A stretch of 64,000 bases of DNA, from contig JBEWZL010000178.1 in the NCBI GenBank assembly GCA_045837725.1, positions 1-64,000 on the forward strand. Reading direction: 5' to 3'. The notes beneath the pieces were generated by a model, which had not been told where the DNA came from, made no database searches, and was given only the letters and a program-made list of their open reading frames with translations. This document shows, piece by piece, positions 44,101-56,100 of the stretch (position 1 is its first letter; each line of letters starts with the position of its first letter). This stretch comes from Vermamoeba vermiformis (taxonomy: Eukaryota; Tubulinea; Echinamoebida). The position numbers were made by a program, and so were the translations under genes.

Positions 44101-44645
44101 AGCACACCAAAAACACATCTATTTAATGGCAATCAACAATGGGCTTGCGCAATGCGAAAGATCCGCTTACCAGTTTGGGGATACATGAGCGGACGTAGTC
44201 GATCTGCGATGAAATTTAGATGGAAAATCAAGCAACATAAATAAACGTACCATAGTCTTCACCGCCAGCATTGTCCCACAAGCCTAGATTGATTGGTTTG
44301 TCATCTACCATCACCTTTTCGAAATTTAATCCAGAGAGCTAGTAAAATTCTATCAATCATTTTATCGTCTTACATTAGCACTGTAGTTGTCAAATACCTG
44401 CAGGAATAAATTAAAGAAAATAGGTTAGGACAAAAAATTGGAAAATTAAATTAAGTACTTACAGTTGGAATATATTCGCCAGGAAAACCATTTGACGTGT
44501 ACGATATAAGCATACAAGTCTGGAAAAAAAATATTATTAGCAGGATCGTTTGAGACTGAGAATTAGAACTTCAGGATTTGAAATCCGAAAAAATCACCTT
44601 TCCGACTCCACCGTCCCCTACAACGACGCACTTTATAGCTTGCAT
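41186..44645 (-). CDS. RhoBTB-type GTPase with nested kelch and a CaaX end (copy B)
   Basis: This is the tandem paralogue of copy A, with the same exon plan and the same Rho-BTB1a-kelch-BTB1b-BTB2-CaaX order. The Rho domain starts GDGGVGK and has WDNAGGEDY: Thr58 is Asn and Gln61 is Gly. G4 is the canonical-type GTKVDLRD. The kelch exon is almost the same as in copy A at DNA level, whereas the introns and the linker before kelch ([20 protein letters not shown]) differ. The poly-Asn linker before BTB2 is shorter ([12 protein letters not shown]). A final exon (41186-41220), joined by a GTACGT donor near 41273, encodes [11 protein letters not shown], again polybasic plus CaaX. The predicted product has about 780 residues and is membrane-associated through prenylation. 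Confidence 0.9.
43996..44007 (-). other. 12-nt microexon (Trp-Val-Pro-Glu)
   Basis: TGGGTGCCTGAG is flanked by a GTAG acceptor and a GTATCT donor in copy B. It is required for a continuous Rho fold. Confidence 0.8.
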
Positions 44646-44830
44646 TTTAGTTTAAATACTATCGACTTTTATAGGTTAATGACCTACTATAGAGTGACTG
44701 TTACGGAAATGAGTTTCGTTCGCCAAAATCTCATTTTCAGCTAACACCGGATAGTACAAAAGTTATTTTTGCTTTAGTACAAGTATTTAGAACTAAAATA
44801 TACAATAATTATGATGATTTGATAGGTGAA

Positions 44831-45890
44831 CTATTGCACGATACATTCTTTTTTCTTATTTTTGCTGGCTGTCGCTTCTCGATCTGTCGTAGCTCGACCA
44901 TTTGTAAAATTATTCGGATTGATTACAACTCTAACTGCAGTTTCAAACACATTATGTAAACCGTTTTGGGTGCGCGAGGAACTGAAGCAAAATATTATGA
45001 GAGGTCGTCATTGTAGCTCCAGTACTTACCATTCTACGTATTTAACAGCACCAATTTGTCGTGCCATTTCTTCACCCTCTGCTGTTGTAATAGGATTTGA
45101 GCCTAGAGTCTCAGTCTTACCATGGCTGGTAAAATTCTGATCGCGCAGATCTGTCTTCATGCCCACGAGCAAGAACGGTGTCTCCGGACAATGATGTCTA
45201 ACCTGCCAATGCGTTAATTACTTAACATTACCTATCGTGGCGGATTCGTACCTCAGGCAGCCACTGTAATCAAAATAATTAGGACCCACAAACAAAAACC
45301 AAAGTAGTTGCGGACTTACCGTCGTTGAGATGTTTGTGAAGGTGTCCCTACGATTGATTGCAAAGCAAAGCAAGAATACGTCTGGTTTGAAAATTAATTT
45401 GACTTGTTGGTTTAATTTTGCGGTTAAGGATCTAACCTGTTTGCGGATACGATAGTGCACGAAGTGGATCTGAATTCTAAAAGGTTACAATAATTCAAAA
45501 TAATTGCTCAGCAACGTGCTTACGGTAATCGTCTACTCCAGCGCTGTAATTCTCCCACAAAGCTAAATCGATTGGCTTTCCGTCCACTTTAATCTATTAA
45601 CGTTAAGAATATAGTGGAAAATTGACTAATACTCCTCGGTCCTTTTTCTTACTCTCACATTAAAATTATCGAAGATCTACAAAATAAATAAATTAAAACT
45701 TATTATTCAAATTAATTACTGGCGGCGAAAAAAGACTTACTGTAGGAACAGAATCGTCAGTAAATGCATTATTCAAGTACGTTATTAGCATAGAAGTCTA
45801 AATGCTGGTTGAGTAAATTCTAGACAAATCGTAACTACGCACTTTGCCGACGTGCGGATCTCCAACTACGACACATTTTATCTTTAGCAT
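44831..45890 (-). CDS. Rho-family GTPase, atypical, with CaaX box
   Basis: The ATG at 45890 opens [20 protein letters not shown]. The P-loop has Pro at position 12. The effector loop is DDSVPTIFDNFN. The G3 region is rewritten: LALWENYSAGVDDY stands where Rho has LWDTAGQEDY, so Asp57, Thr58 and Gln61 are all altered and there is a small insertion. HPLRALSYPQTDVFLLCF follows, then a WLPE microexon, MKTD in place of TKLD, and CSSRTQNGLHNVFETAVR. The gene ends without BTB or kelch in a polybasic tail and KNKKKECIVQ, a CaaX box. Nine exons match the intron positions of the Rho part of copies A and B, so all descend from one gene. The G-domain probably binds nucleotide poorly or fails to hydrolyse it. 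Confidence 0.85.
45252..45263 (-). other. 12-nt microexon (Trp-Leu-Pro-Glu)
   Basis: TGGCTGCCTGAG lies between a GATTACAG acceptor and a GTACGA donor. It is the counterpart of the WVPE microexon in the other Rho genes. Confidence 0.8.
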
Positions 45891-46028
45891 AGTATTGCTT
45901 AGATGAGTTTTATAAACTACAATGAAACTCAGAAAATCTCAAAGTTGAGCTAAACGGTTCAACTTACCAAAAAGGCAACAATTTTGCAAGCACGTAATTT
46001 AAATTATGAGAATCATAGGGACTGCTAT

Positions 46029-49000
46029 TTATTTATAACTCTCGTTTGCAGTTGGAAATCCTTTTTCAAGGATGTAATTGTACACTGTTGGCGAATCACT
46101 TCGGCGCGTGGATCCCTCGTCATTATTAGTTGCACTAGCTTCAGTAGTTTGATTATTATTATTATTGGTGACCTTAGTAGTGGGCATAATGACTCGCCAG
46201 CCTTTAGCAGCCCCAGAAAATTCGTTGCTAATGCTGGTCGTGGTAGTCTCCACTTCAATGCTGCTGTTGCTGCTCGTCGGTGCTGTGACAGCTCTAGGAC
46301 TAGACACCGTGGACCTGAATATGACGCGATTGCTCGGACTCGTGCCAGGTGACACCATATTAGGGTTATTCGGCGGACTACTAGGATTGCTCGTGACTTC
46401 AAATGAGATTGTGTTCACTGCTGGAGCACTCAAACTGGTCTGTAGCGTGCCTTGGTTCGGATTCAATTGCTGACTCTTGTTACGCGCAATTGACAGCGGT
46501 CCTGACTTTTCCGCTTCTAAAAATAGAACAGTATTAATACGGCGTCAAAAAGATGCATTGCGCTTGTACGATAAGAAAGCTATTCAATAGCTTCTATAAT
46601 TACCTCTATGAAGATTAGGCGAGGAGTTCTGTTTGACTTGATTGGGCCTGTTCTGTGCACGCGTCACAACATCCTTTGCAATACTTCCAAGAGCATCACG
46701 GAGAGCAATTGAAGGGTCACTGTGCGACATCGGAACTATCCTCGGTGAATTAGCGTTGCTGTTGTTGGCGCTACTCGCATTACTGGAAGTTGCGGAGGTG
46801 TTGGCACTGTTCGTGTTGGAACTCTCACGTGAGCTATTTTGAGCTTGTAATAGTAACTGTCGTTGCGTAGGTGGCGGGGTCGAGTTCATATCAAACTCTC
46901 CTTGCTCCGATTTTGCGATGAGTTCTTGTTCCAGATCCGTCAAAGCTGCTTGGCACGCGGTGCAGATTTTGATTGGCTTGTCGAATCCAAGTCTCGGCTG
47001 TGGCTTTTTAGTGGCTATTAAGCACTTTGAGTCGACAATAAGGCCACATAAGCGACAGTGATGCTAAAAATAGAACGTTAGATCAGGATCGATAAACCAT
47101 AAAAAAACTTCTGAGTTAGTTGAGGTTACTTACGCGTCTATTAACGTAATTAAATGCAGTACCGCAGACCTTGCAAGATTTGAAAAGAATATCTGGCTTC
47201 CAATGAGATTTAAATTGCAAGTTGGTGACTTTCAGTGAACGGAGCAAATAGAAGTACCGCACGACGATCTCGTTTCCATATTCGGAAATATTTGCAGGCA
47301 CAACGAAGGTCTGGCTCGGAGTGTGCACCAATTCTTTCAAATTTTTGCAATGAACGATGGCTGGCGGAATTTCTATGTCTGGAAGTTCGACCATTGATAA
47401 GAACCGCAAGCTGGTCATTTGGGAAATTTCATCGGAAATTGACTTGATCTTGTTACTGTCCAACAATAACAGCTGAAGATTTCCTAATTTGTAAAGTTCT
47501 TTTGGGAATTCAGTGAGCAAGTTGAAAGGCAGCGTCAAAATTTCCAAATTAGTTAATTCGCTGATTTGAGTTGGTAATGAGGACAGGAGATTTCGCTCGA
47601 GATTTAATTCCTTCAATTGCACGAGCTGGCTGATTTGTGCTGGCAAAGCTGTCAATAAATTTTCCGACAAGTTGAGACTGGTCACTGCCGCCAAATTGTT
47701 CAACATTAATGGCACCGATGGAATTCTATTCCGCGACAAATTGAGTTCTATGAGCTGGTTCTCTGAAAGTCCTTCTAAATTAGGAAAAGAGTCCAAGCCA
47801 CAGTTTTTGAGGATTAATCGTTGCATAGAATTCGGCCATAATTGTCCAAATTGATTCCCTGACTTGAAGAATGTGTTCCTATAATTATTATAACTATATT
47901 AATACCATGAAGAAATTCCGCAAAGAACAGAATCTTTTGCAATCTTGATCCGCCGTCAAAAATCAGATCCGTAATAAACAATTGCAGAATGTTATTATAT
48001 AGTGAGATATAATCATTATTTGCATTTGTACTTACATGTCCTTGGTATTGGTCATTTCTATCGTCGTGGATTGTCTTTCAGTGAACCCCGCCAATTTGTC
48101 GATAATTTTTTGCAATTCTTTCGACTCTTGTATCGTCAATTTGTCTGCTAAATAGTTCGTATACATTACTATCGATCCATGATGATGTCGTGCTGGCGCT
48201 GTGCTCGGGATCAGCTGTGCTTTGGGATCTGGTTTTTTGGCGCCAACTCCGAACTTCTCTTTATCTTCATATAAAACAATTAAAATATTATTTATCGTGC
48301 ATTTAATATTATGCGCATTTTTCTAATATTATGCCGACAATTTGGAAGGAAAAAGATTAGAAAATTAATTTTTGTTCCGGCAGATCCGTTCAACTACGTC
48401 TAAATGGTACCTTAATCAATATATGTATTTATAAAATAATCTTACCTTTCTTATTTGGTTTTTTAGTACTAACGGCTACAATTTCCGCATTTTGTTTTGC
48501 CGCTTCTTCTTTCCTCGTGTGTTCCACGTATTGTTTGAACTGTTCGCTGCCTAAAAATTTTGGAAAGCTGTCTTGTAATAATATTTGAATCACTGCATCT
48601 TCGAGTTCTTGAAATAGAAGTTGTGGTGCGTCATCCAATTTAGTTTTGACTGATTCTCGTGCATAAGCTGAATATTATTGTAGTGTTAATATTTAAGTCT
48701 TTGATAAAACGAAATATGATTTAAAAACATTATTTTTGGCTTTTGAAACGTGGACTCGATCCTAAAATGGATCAGACCTTGCCGTTGTAATTTACAGCGG
48801 ACGTTTTAACAAGGTTTGGAAGCTATGAAGAACGGGCACAGCATTTAAACCGATAAAAATATTTTCGGGTGCCAATAAAATTGAAATTTTTGAACTATTT
48901 AAAGATTCTGTCTTAAATTTAGACGATCCGTAAATTAATCCTCTAAAATTTAGTATTTGCGTTGGAAATGATTCTTACCTTCGATATTGATTTCGTAATT

Positions 49001-50043
49001 TGATAAAGGAGTGCAATACTTCTCCCAAATTTCTTTTGCTCGAATTTTTCGTAGATCAGGGCTGAGAATCTCTTTATAACCCTCTATAATTGCAATAAAG
49101 TTAATCAAGATATGTAAAATATTATACAAACCGATACAAATAATATTTCGAGACTTTTCCGAAGATTCGTTTTTTCAAAATGAGTCACACGTAAAGTCAT
49201 ATTTAGATGTACGATTAATTTTGTCATAAAACTATTCTACTTACGAACTTCTACTACAAATGATAGATTTTCTCCGCCCAATATTTCTTTTAAAAATCCT
49301 CGAAAGACAAGGCACAGATTTGGATCTGTTATAACTGCTTTTAAGTCTTTCAAAGTTGCCTTTATATCCAGAAAATCCATTTCTATCTGCAATGTGCTCT
49401 TCTTCAAAATAGTAAAATCATTAATAGCAAAAATGCTTGTGGTGTCACAAAGTGTCAAAACGTCAATCAGCCCTGATTTATTTCGAAACACTTCTTTGCA
49501 GGGATTATTTTACGAACATTCACGGTACTATCTGGAATTGCTGTTTTATGCAGGGTATGAACTCTTCGGCCAAGAGAAAATGATCGGACTTGGTGTACTC
49601 TGAATAAACAGCCTTTTGTAAGCTCGCAGCTGCTTTTGCATTGAACGCAGACCATATCGCTTTGTACGAAGGGCTAGGTCCTTCGCTAATCAGTGCACCA
49701 GTTTGGACATTGACGCCAGGTAATAAAAAAACTCAAACTTACCGGGTAGGGAAGATAATGGTGTACTTCACATCGATATTGCTCGCCATCGAGTTCTAAA
49801 ATTAGTGCAAAAGGCTCCTCGATTGTAGTCCCTGGTCAGTAAAATTAATTTGAGTTAATTATTAATAATTAAAAATTAGGTACTTACTTCTAGGACCGCT
49901 GCCGAACCTTTTACAAATTTGCTCTAATTTGATAAGATGTATTTATAATTATTTCAAAAATTATTGCTTACGGCAAAAGCAGTCTTTCCTACTCCTTGTT
50001 TTCCCACGACCAGGATCTTAATCTCTCGGGCACCACAAAACAT
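46029..50043 (-). CDS. GTPase-like / RGS / LRR / FYVE protein
   Basis: The most 5' exon (ATG at 50043) encodes REIKILVVGKQGVGKTAFA, a Ras-type P-loop. Next comes TTIEEPFALILELDGEQYRC, like the Ras switch I and following strands. The rest of the G-domain is hard to follow: between about 49735 and 49490 three frames are used in turn, so the model there is broken. From 49490 the frame is secure. An RGS domain (VFRGFLKEILGGENLSFVVE, IRAKEIWEKYCTPLSNYEIN, QDSFPKFLGSEQFKQY) is followed by a linker and about nine LRRs (MQRLILKNCGLDS, LIELNLSRNRIPSVP). A FYVE-type finger comes next (CKVCGTAFNYVNRR|HHCRLCG ... KICTAC), then a Ser/Asn-rich tail ending TANESYK. In the finger, the usual IVCSKC is IVDSKC, so one Cys ligand is missing. 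Expected roles are G-alpha inactivation and PI3P/endosome binding. Confidence 0.75.
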
Positions 50044-50225
50044 CAGAGTTTTATTATTAATTGGACCCTATGTTAGTATTATTGTGGCTATTAATTCATT
50101 GTGAACAGATCTAATCATGTTTTTTACGTCTATTTTTATGCGGGAAAACGTATTCGTTGGAATATATTTTGTTTAACGTTATATAAATACAAGTCAATGA
50201 TAATAATTCATTCGATATTGCCTCA

Positions 50226-53200
50226 TTAATCTTTTTGATTTAAAATAAGCCACTTCATTTTCTTCTTGAAGTCAGCGAACGAAGAGCTGCTCTTCGGAGT
50301 ATCTTGCGAGGCTACGGCAACATCGAGCTTATATTGAGCGTCTAATCTTAAAAATATTTTGGTTTGTCCTACGGCATACTCTTCTTGGACCAAATGACCG
50401 GCAAGAATTTCTTTTGAGAGCTGAAGGACCAGCTCTTTGTCTTTCTTCTCGAGCGCTCCTTTAGCTTCTTCTTTTCGCTCGCGCTTTTCTTCTTTTTCAA
50501 CGTCTTTTCGATTTTCTTTCGACAAAAGCGATTTGAATCTGGATTCAATTTCAAAAAGTTAGTTTAAATTGCTGTAAAAGCTTCCTATTGAGGCTTAATT
50601 ACCTAGACAAAAACTTTGAAGGAGTATAATGCACAGGAAAGCCTTTCTGAATTAACTTCAAGGTCTCCACGACTCCGTTCCACTTGATCTGATCGCGAAC
50701 GTATTTGACGTCGATTACGCCAGGTGTGGCGTTCTTATTAGGCTTGACGCACTTGACGTAATTAGATTCGGCTTCTTGCAGCACTTTAACCAAGCCGTTC
50801 ATTTGTTTCTGAAATTGAACGTTAACTTTACCAAAATAGGAAAATACGTGCACGTTAGTTACTTACCATGTAAAATGAGGAAACTGAGTTCAAATGAGCT
50901 GAATGGTTCTTATAGAGCGATAAAATAAGCTTGTTCTTGCTTTTTGCGACGAGATCAGCGAGAGATTTCGACAACAGATCGCGGTTCTTAAATAACAAGT
51001 CCTTTGTTTGGTAGACGACCTAATAATACCACATTAATACCACAAGTGTATCTTAATAATATGCCTGTCGTACCTTTCCGGGACCATGATTAATCGAGAA
51101 AGTTGCCTTTTCGGCGACCAAATTCTTTGAGTGGATCAGATTCAGTTCTTGAACAAGATCGATTTGATCCAAGTCATCAGTTCTGAAGCACAGCTCGTTA
51201 AATAAGGCCATTAATCCATTAGGCTCGGCTTCGAACGTGTCCAAAGTCGTTTTCAGATTCAGATCGAAGTCGACGTGTTTCCAATTCAGTTCTTTTTGAT
51301 AGAGCTCTTGTTCTTCATGGACAAACAAATTGAACATTTGTTGCATCTTGTCGTTAGTATAGTTAATGCATAGCTGCTCCAAGCTGTTCTCCTACAATTC
51401 AAATTTAGATCAGACCAAAATTTTAAATCCAAAAATTTAGATCTTACCTCGAGATTTTCATAACCTGAAATATCGAGAATGCCAATCCAATTGCATTCAG
51501 TAAAGTTTCCTTTGCCAATCTGCGAGTTAATCGTTTTGACGACCCACGCAAATAACTTTTCGTACAGATCTTTCGCCAAAGCGTCGCGCGAAATAATTGC
51601 CTAAAAAAAACGTTAGAAAATGCATCTATAGTATAGGACGTATAAAACGTACTTTGCTCTTGCTTAGAGTAATAACAACGTCCATAGATTGCATCTTTAA
51701 CAACGTAATGGCGTCTTCGAGATCCTTTACTTCGAACTCGAGTAATTCCGCTGCGTGTTGCAAAGCTGCAAAAAAAGAATTATTAGAATGATATTTTTAT
51801 TAAATTTAATATTGCTAGAACGGTACCTGATTGATTTTTGACCGAAGCTTTGCCATCTTTCTCGTCAAAGTCGATGTTGCCTAAATGAAGAATGCCAGCA
51901 AGTGTTCGCCAAATCAATCGTTGCTTTTCTTCTTTGAACTTGAGTATTTCCATAGCCGCACGAAGCTTATTGAAATCCTTCGCGTCATCGAGCAGATCCA
52001 CCTTGGCATTCTCGCCGTTTCGAAGGTAATAAAAATCATTCACAGATTTAATGTGCAACCGTTCTATGATATATATATTAATATTATGAGCCTATTAGAT
52101 ATAAATATGATAATATAACGTACCTAACTCTTCTTGCGGCAAGCCAGCAATCATGCGATAAAATACGTGGAAATTTCGTTCATTTTTGGGTACGTAGCAA
52201 ACACGCGATTTTTCCAAAATATCTATAATAAGACTATATTAGTACTATACTCTTATAATATGCATTTACGTATTTAGATCCGGACTTACAAGTTTGAACT
52301 TCTCCAGCAGTCATTTTGAACGCTTTATCGAAATAAATTCTCGTGAACTTGCCCTATTAATTTCGAAATGGTTAATTACCAGCTAAGCAATAATAAAATT
52401 GATAAAATTAATTGCTGCATACAAATCTTGAAGAGTTGTGGTTCATAATCGTTTTTGCATTGCCAAAAGATTCCAACAACGGTGCCGCAGAACTTATAAA
52501 AATAATCGTTAATTATACTAATACTATTATATAACTATAATACGTACTAAATTTTTCCTTCTAACGCTTCGCTGCCGCCAGAAATCTCGCCCAAGTAACG
52601 GATCGCGAATTTAGTCGTTTCAGTTTTACCACTACCGCTCAATCCACTATAAAATAGACATCATATTAATATTAAATACTAGTATATTATTTAAATGGTT
52701 GTTAATTTTCATACCTGACTAAAATCGATTGATCTGTGCCGTCATATTTCATCGTATTGTAAACGCGTTGAACGAGGCCAAAAACGTGCGGATGAGTGAA
52801 GCTCTTTACGCCAGGCACTTTATATTCGGCCATAGCTTCCTTATTGTAAAGCTCTTGGTGCCACTTGAACGGATTCAAAGCCCCCAAAAATAATCCGCTG
52901 TTCGTCTGTAACGAAACAGAATATTATTATAATATTATGATAGAATAATACTAGTTATCCAGGAAATTATAATCTTATACCGCGCTACACTTCCATTCAC
53001 AAAATTAAATTTCAGACCGATTTGAATTAAATGCTCACTTACGTAGATCTGGTCGTGATCGTAGCGCCATTTCAAAGCATTGAGAATACTGCTCGTGGTA
53101 TACTTCTTCAAGAACACGAGCTCTTGAATGCCTTCTGAGTTTTGATAAACGGCTGCTGTATCGACTTGAATTATTTCTCCCTAATAATTAGAGAACATTA

Positions 53201-53637
53201 AATTAAATTCGAATTATTTGCATTGCATAAAATAGTTATATAGAGATAAATAGCTCATTTAATATCAATGCCATTTTCAACCGTTGCGTATCGAAATTTT
53301 GGATATTTAGTTATACCGTCTATTATTGGTGATATTATGCGATAAAATGTATTATTATACGTTATATAAACGGTTGGTAATCATAATTTCTCAATGATAC
53401 GTATTCAAATATTTAATTTAATTTAATTAATTGATCTTGGCGGTTTTTAAGCTTAATAACAGTAATGTTATAAATAAGCCAGCAATTACTTACTTCATTA
53501 TTAGGCTTCGCAGGATCAACTACTTGAACGCTCACGGTCTTTTCTGTGGGATCAGATTCCAACTTGACAATTCGAAATCCAGTTTTGCGGTCGCAGATCC
53601 AAGCAAGATCTCCTTTCTTAGGCTCAACAGCAGCCAT
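50226..53637 (-). CDS. Unconventional myosin, motor domain with almost no tail
   Basis: The start MAAVEPKKGDLAWICDRK forms the SH3-like N-terminus. The P-loop is SGLSGSGKTETTKF, where most myosins have GESGAGKTE. Switch I is NAKTIMNHNSSRF, switch II is LDISGYENLE followed by NSLEQLCINYTNDKMQQMFN, and the SH1-like helix region is YVKCVKPNKN ... WNGVVETLKLIQKGFPVHY. The motor ends at VGQTKIFLRLDAQYKLDVA. Only about 30 residues follow, and there is no IQ motif, coiled coil, FERM or TH1 tail. A highly charged Lys/Glu helix (KENRKDVEKEEKRERKEEAK) is inserted just before the converter. About 14 short introns have consistent phases. The product of about 870 residues should bind actin and hydrolyse ATP; cargo binding must use other surfaces. 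Confidence 0.88.
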
Positions 53638-53841
53638 TTAATTGCGTCGATTGTGTTGCTGTTTAAAATTGCGGAATTAATGAAAGGACACAAAAAAAAA
53701 TAGTTTTTAAATTTCATTAGTGCACTAGATTGTCTGAAAGTTTGTGGTGAAGATCATTAATTATTACACATTAACGCAAATAACCCGAGCACACCTCAGA
53801 AAAAAATTGCATATAAATTCGTATTATATAATTTATTGGCT

Positions 53842-55615
53842 ATGGAGCAGAACGACCACTCGATTTCGGAGAAGATCAACATCCACGACTTGCCCGACGA
53901 ACTACTGCTTTATATATTCGAGTTTATCTCGTAAGTATATTAATGCCGATCATTTGAAATCTTTACACGAGGAAATAATAATATTTAAATTTTTCTACAA
54001 TTTTTAATTATTTGTTAGGGCAGTAGAATTGCTGAATATCTATAGCGTATCGAAGCGATTTTGTTATCTATCGTATTCAGACGAGACATGGCGTCGTGTG
54101 GCTAAAATTAATATGAGTTGGCGGCATTTCAACGAAGCAGATCCGGATTGGACTTCTTACCCAAAATTTAATCAGCTTTACGAAGAGAAATTACGAGAAT
54201 ATATTTATAACAAAACCTTGGGGTTGAAAAAATGGGAGAAAGCGTTCAATAATGGATTGTTCTGGGTAACAGCTGACGACGGAGAAGATCCTTCGTGGAT
54301 TAGGTAATTTGTCCAGAAAAGCTTTTAAGCACCACCCATATACTAACATGATAATTTAGATCGATTGAAGTTCAAGGAGATTCATTATTCGTTGCTAAAA
54401 ACGGACAAGAAGTTATTAGCTTTGATCTGTCGGATTTGCAATACCGCGTGATGGAAATTGATGGTAAGATGCTTGTATTTGCTCTTATAACCATTTATAA
54501 TATTTAATTGTTATTTAGCAACGCCTACGTGTATGACTGCAATCAACGCATCGTTCGACATGAAAAAAACAAAATTGTTTGTTGGATCTAATTCAGGAGC
54601 GCTCCTTGTCATTGATTATCACTACAATTACGCACAAAAATGCGAAACATACAATTTATATGCTCGTAAGTATTATTAAGCCATTCTAAAGACGTTTTCT
54701 GATCGATTTGTAGCGGATGTTAAGATCAGCGCGATCCATTCTGATCACAGCAGATCACAAATGCAAGTGTTTGTTGGCACTAGAGATATTGAAATATTTA
54801 ATGCGCTGCAGACAACGCTTTCAACAGCTGCTAAAATAGAACTCAACAATCCGATCGACCAAGTCACATCTATCGATAGCGATAAGGGGTGCGAGAACTT
54901 TGCTCTTTTAACGATAATTGCACCACTAATATATAATAGGCATCTATATATCGCATTAACAGATGGTACCATGGCTATTTACGATCGCGACACTCTTCAG
55001 TTAGTCAAATCCGTTACAGCGCACAAAGCGTACTTTGAACGATTGAGATTATATAGAAACACTATTGTTACGTCATCGAGGTAATTATTATGCTTATATA
55101 ATCAGTCAACTACGATGTTCAATCGAGTTTTCTAAGCGAATAGCGGATCTAACTTTTTTCTTTAGAGATGAAACAGTTAAGATATGGGACCCTAGAGATA
55201 GTGCATTGAGCGAAGTACTTACATTACCAATGCCAGACACGTCTACTGTAACTGATTTCCGAGTCAACGATTGGAATCTAACTGCGTGTACTGGAAGTAA
55301 GTTGGCTTCATTTTAAAATTTTAATATTGTTTTAGCGAATAATTTAACCATATATAATATTATATTAGCTTAATTTAAGCTCTTATAATGATACTAATTT
55401 AGCTTGTTAAGGTGGTAGCGTATGGATTTGGGATCTTCGGTTCGAAAAACCAGCTTGCATCTCTCAGATCAGTAAGTATTTCTGTGTTCATATAATCTCG
55501 TTATTATATTAACCGAAAGCATATTTTAGCCGAACAAAGTCTTTGGACTGTTGCTACGACAGATCAAATGATTTTTACAGGCGGATCTTTTCCTTTGGTT
55601 TATGCTCGGTGTTAA
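53842..55615 (+). CDS. F-box and beta-propeller (WD40-like) protein
   Basis: MEQNDHSISEK precedes a clear F-box: INIHDLPDELLLYIFEFIS|AVELLN, then VSKRFCYLSYSDETWRRVA. After a spacer come divergent WD40-type blades, for example TKLFVGSNSGALLVIDY, LYIALTDGTMAIYDRD, TVTSSRDETVKIWDPRDSA-like TIVTSSR|DETVKIWDPR, and GGSVWIWDLRF. Eight or nine exons have agreeing phases. The TAA at 55613-55615 is followed at once by sequence copied from a RhoBTB gene, so the native 3' UTR may have been replaced. F-box plus propeller is the plan of FBXW-type substrate receptors of SCF ubiquitin ligases; the substrate is unknown. Confidence 0.85.
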
Positions 55616-55790
55616 AATCGTGAAGAAGTGGTGCGTGGTCAGTGGCCTGGTCCTGAGTACCATCAGTTGTACGATGAGTGGAAGGCTATTTATGGCAAAA
55701 AAAGTACGTCAAGTGTGGTGTTAATAACTCAAAGTTAACCTTTCGTGATCACCAGGCAAAAAGAAGGACAAGGATTGTGTGGTTCAGTGA
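55616..55790 (+). pseudogene. Detached 3' end of a RhoBTB-kelch gene
   Basis: It begins with the codons for [20 protein letters not shown] and continues to YGKK, a GTACGT donor, an intron of about 50 nt and the last exon [10 protein letters not shown] with stop. This matches the final two exons of copy B, including similar intron and 3'-flank sequence (about 55790-55835 versus the region below 41186). No Rho, BTB or kelch part precedes it. It abuts the stop codon of the F-box gene. It is a partial duplication, not a working gene, unless it is spliced to something else. Confidence 0.85.
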
Positions 55791-56100
55791 GCGTACTGAC
55801 ACATACCAAGATCCGGCGACTGTCAGAACGTGCATACCGTTATACAATAAACAGCTAATCTAGTGCGCAGGAAAAAAACGACGCTGCGTGGTGCAATACG
55901 CTCAGTAAGGAAATTGATTGGAATACTTTCAGAGAGCTCTCGGTTATTCGAGCTGAAGCTAAGCTTAACGTGAAAGTCTAAATTCGATTTTGGTTCGTGT
56001 GAATCGATCTGGTTAGCTGAACCAAATTTTTCTTGTTCTACTTCTATAAATAAACAAAGCGCAATGTAATCACTACTATTTGACGACGTAAGTTGGAGAT

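Noticed and set aside
46165-46473. 103-codon plus-strand frame at 46.2 kb
   Set aside because: It is antisense to the Ser/Thr/Asn-rich tail of the RGS-LRR-FYVE protein. The Leu/Val-rich product is an artefact of that composition.
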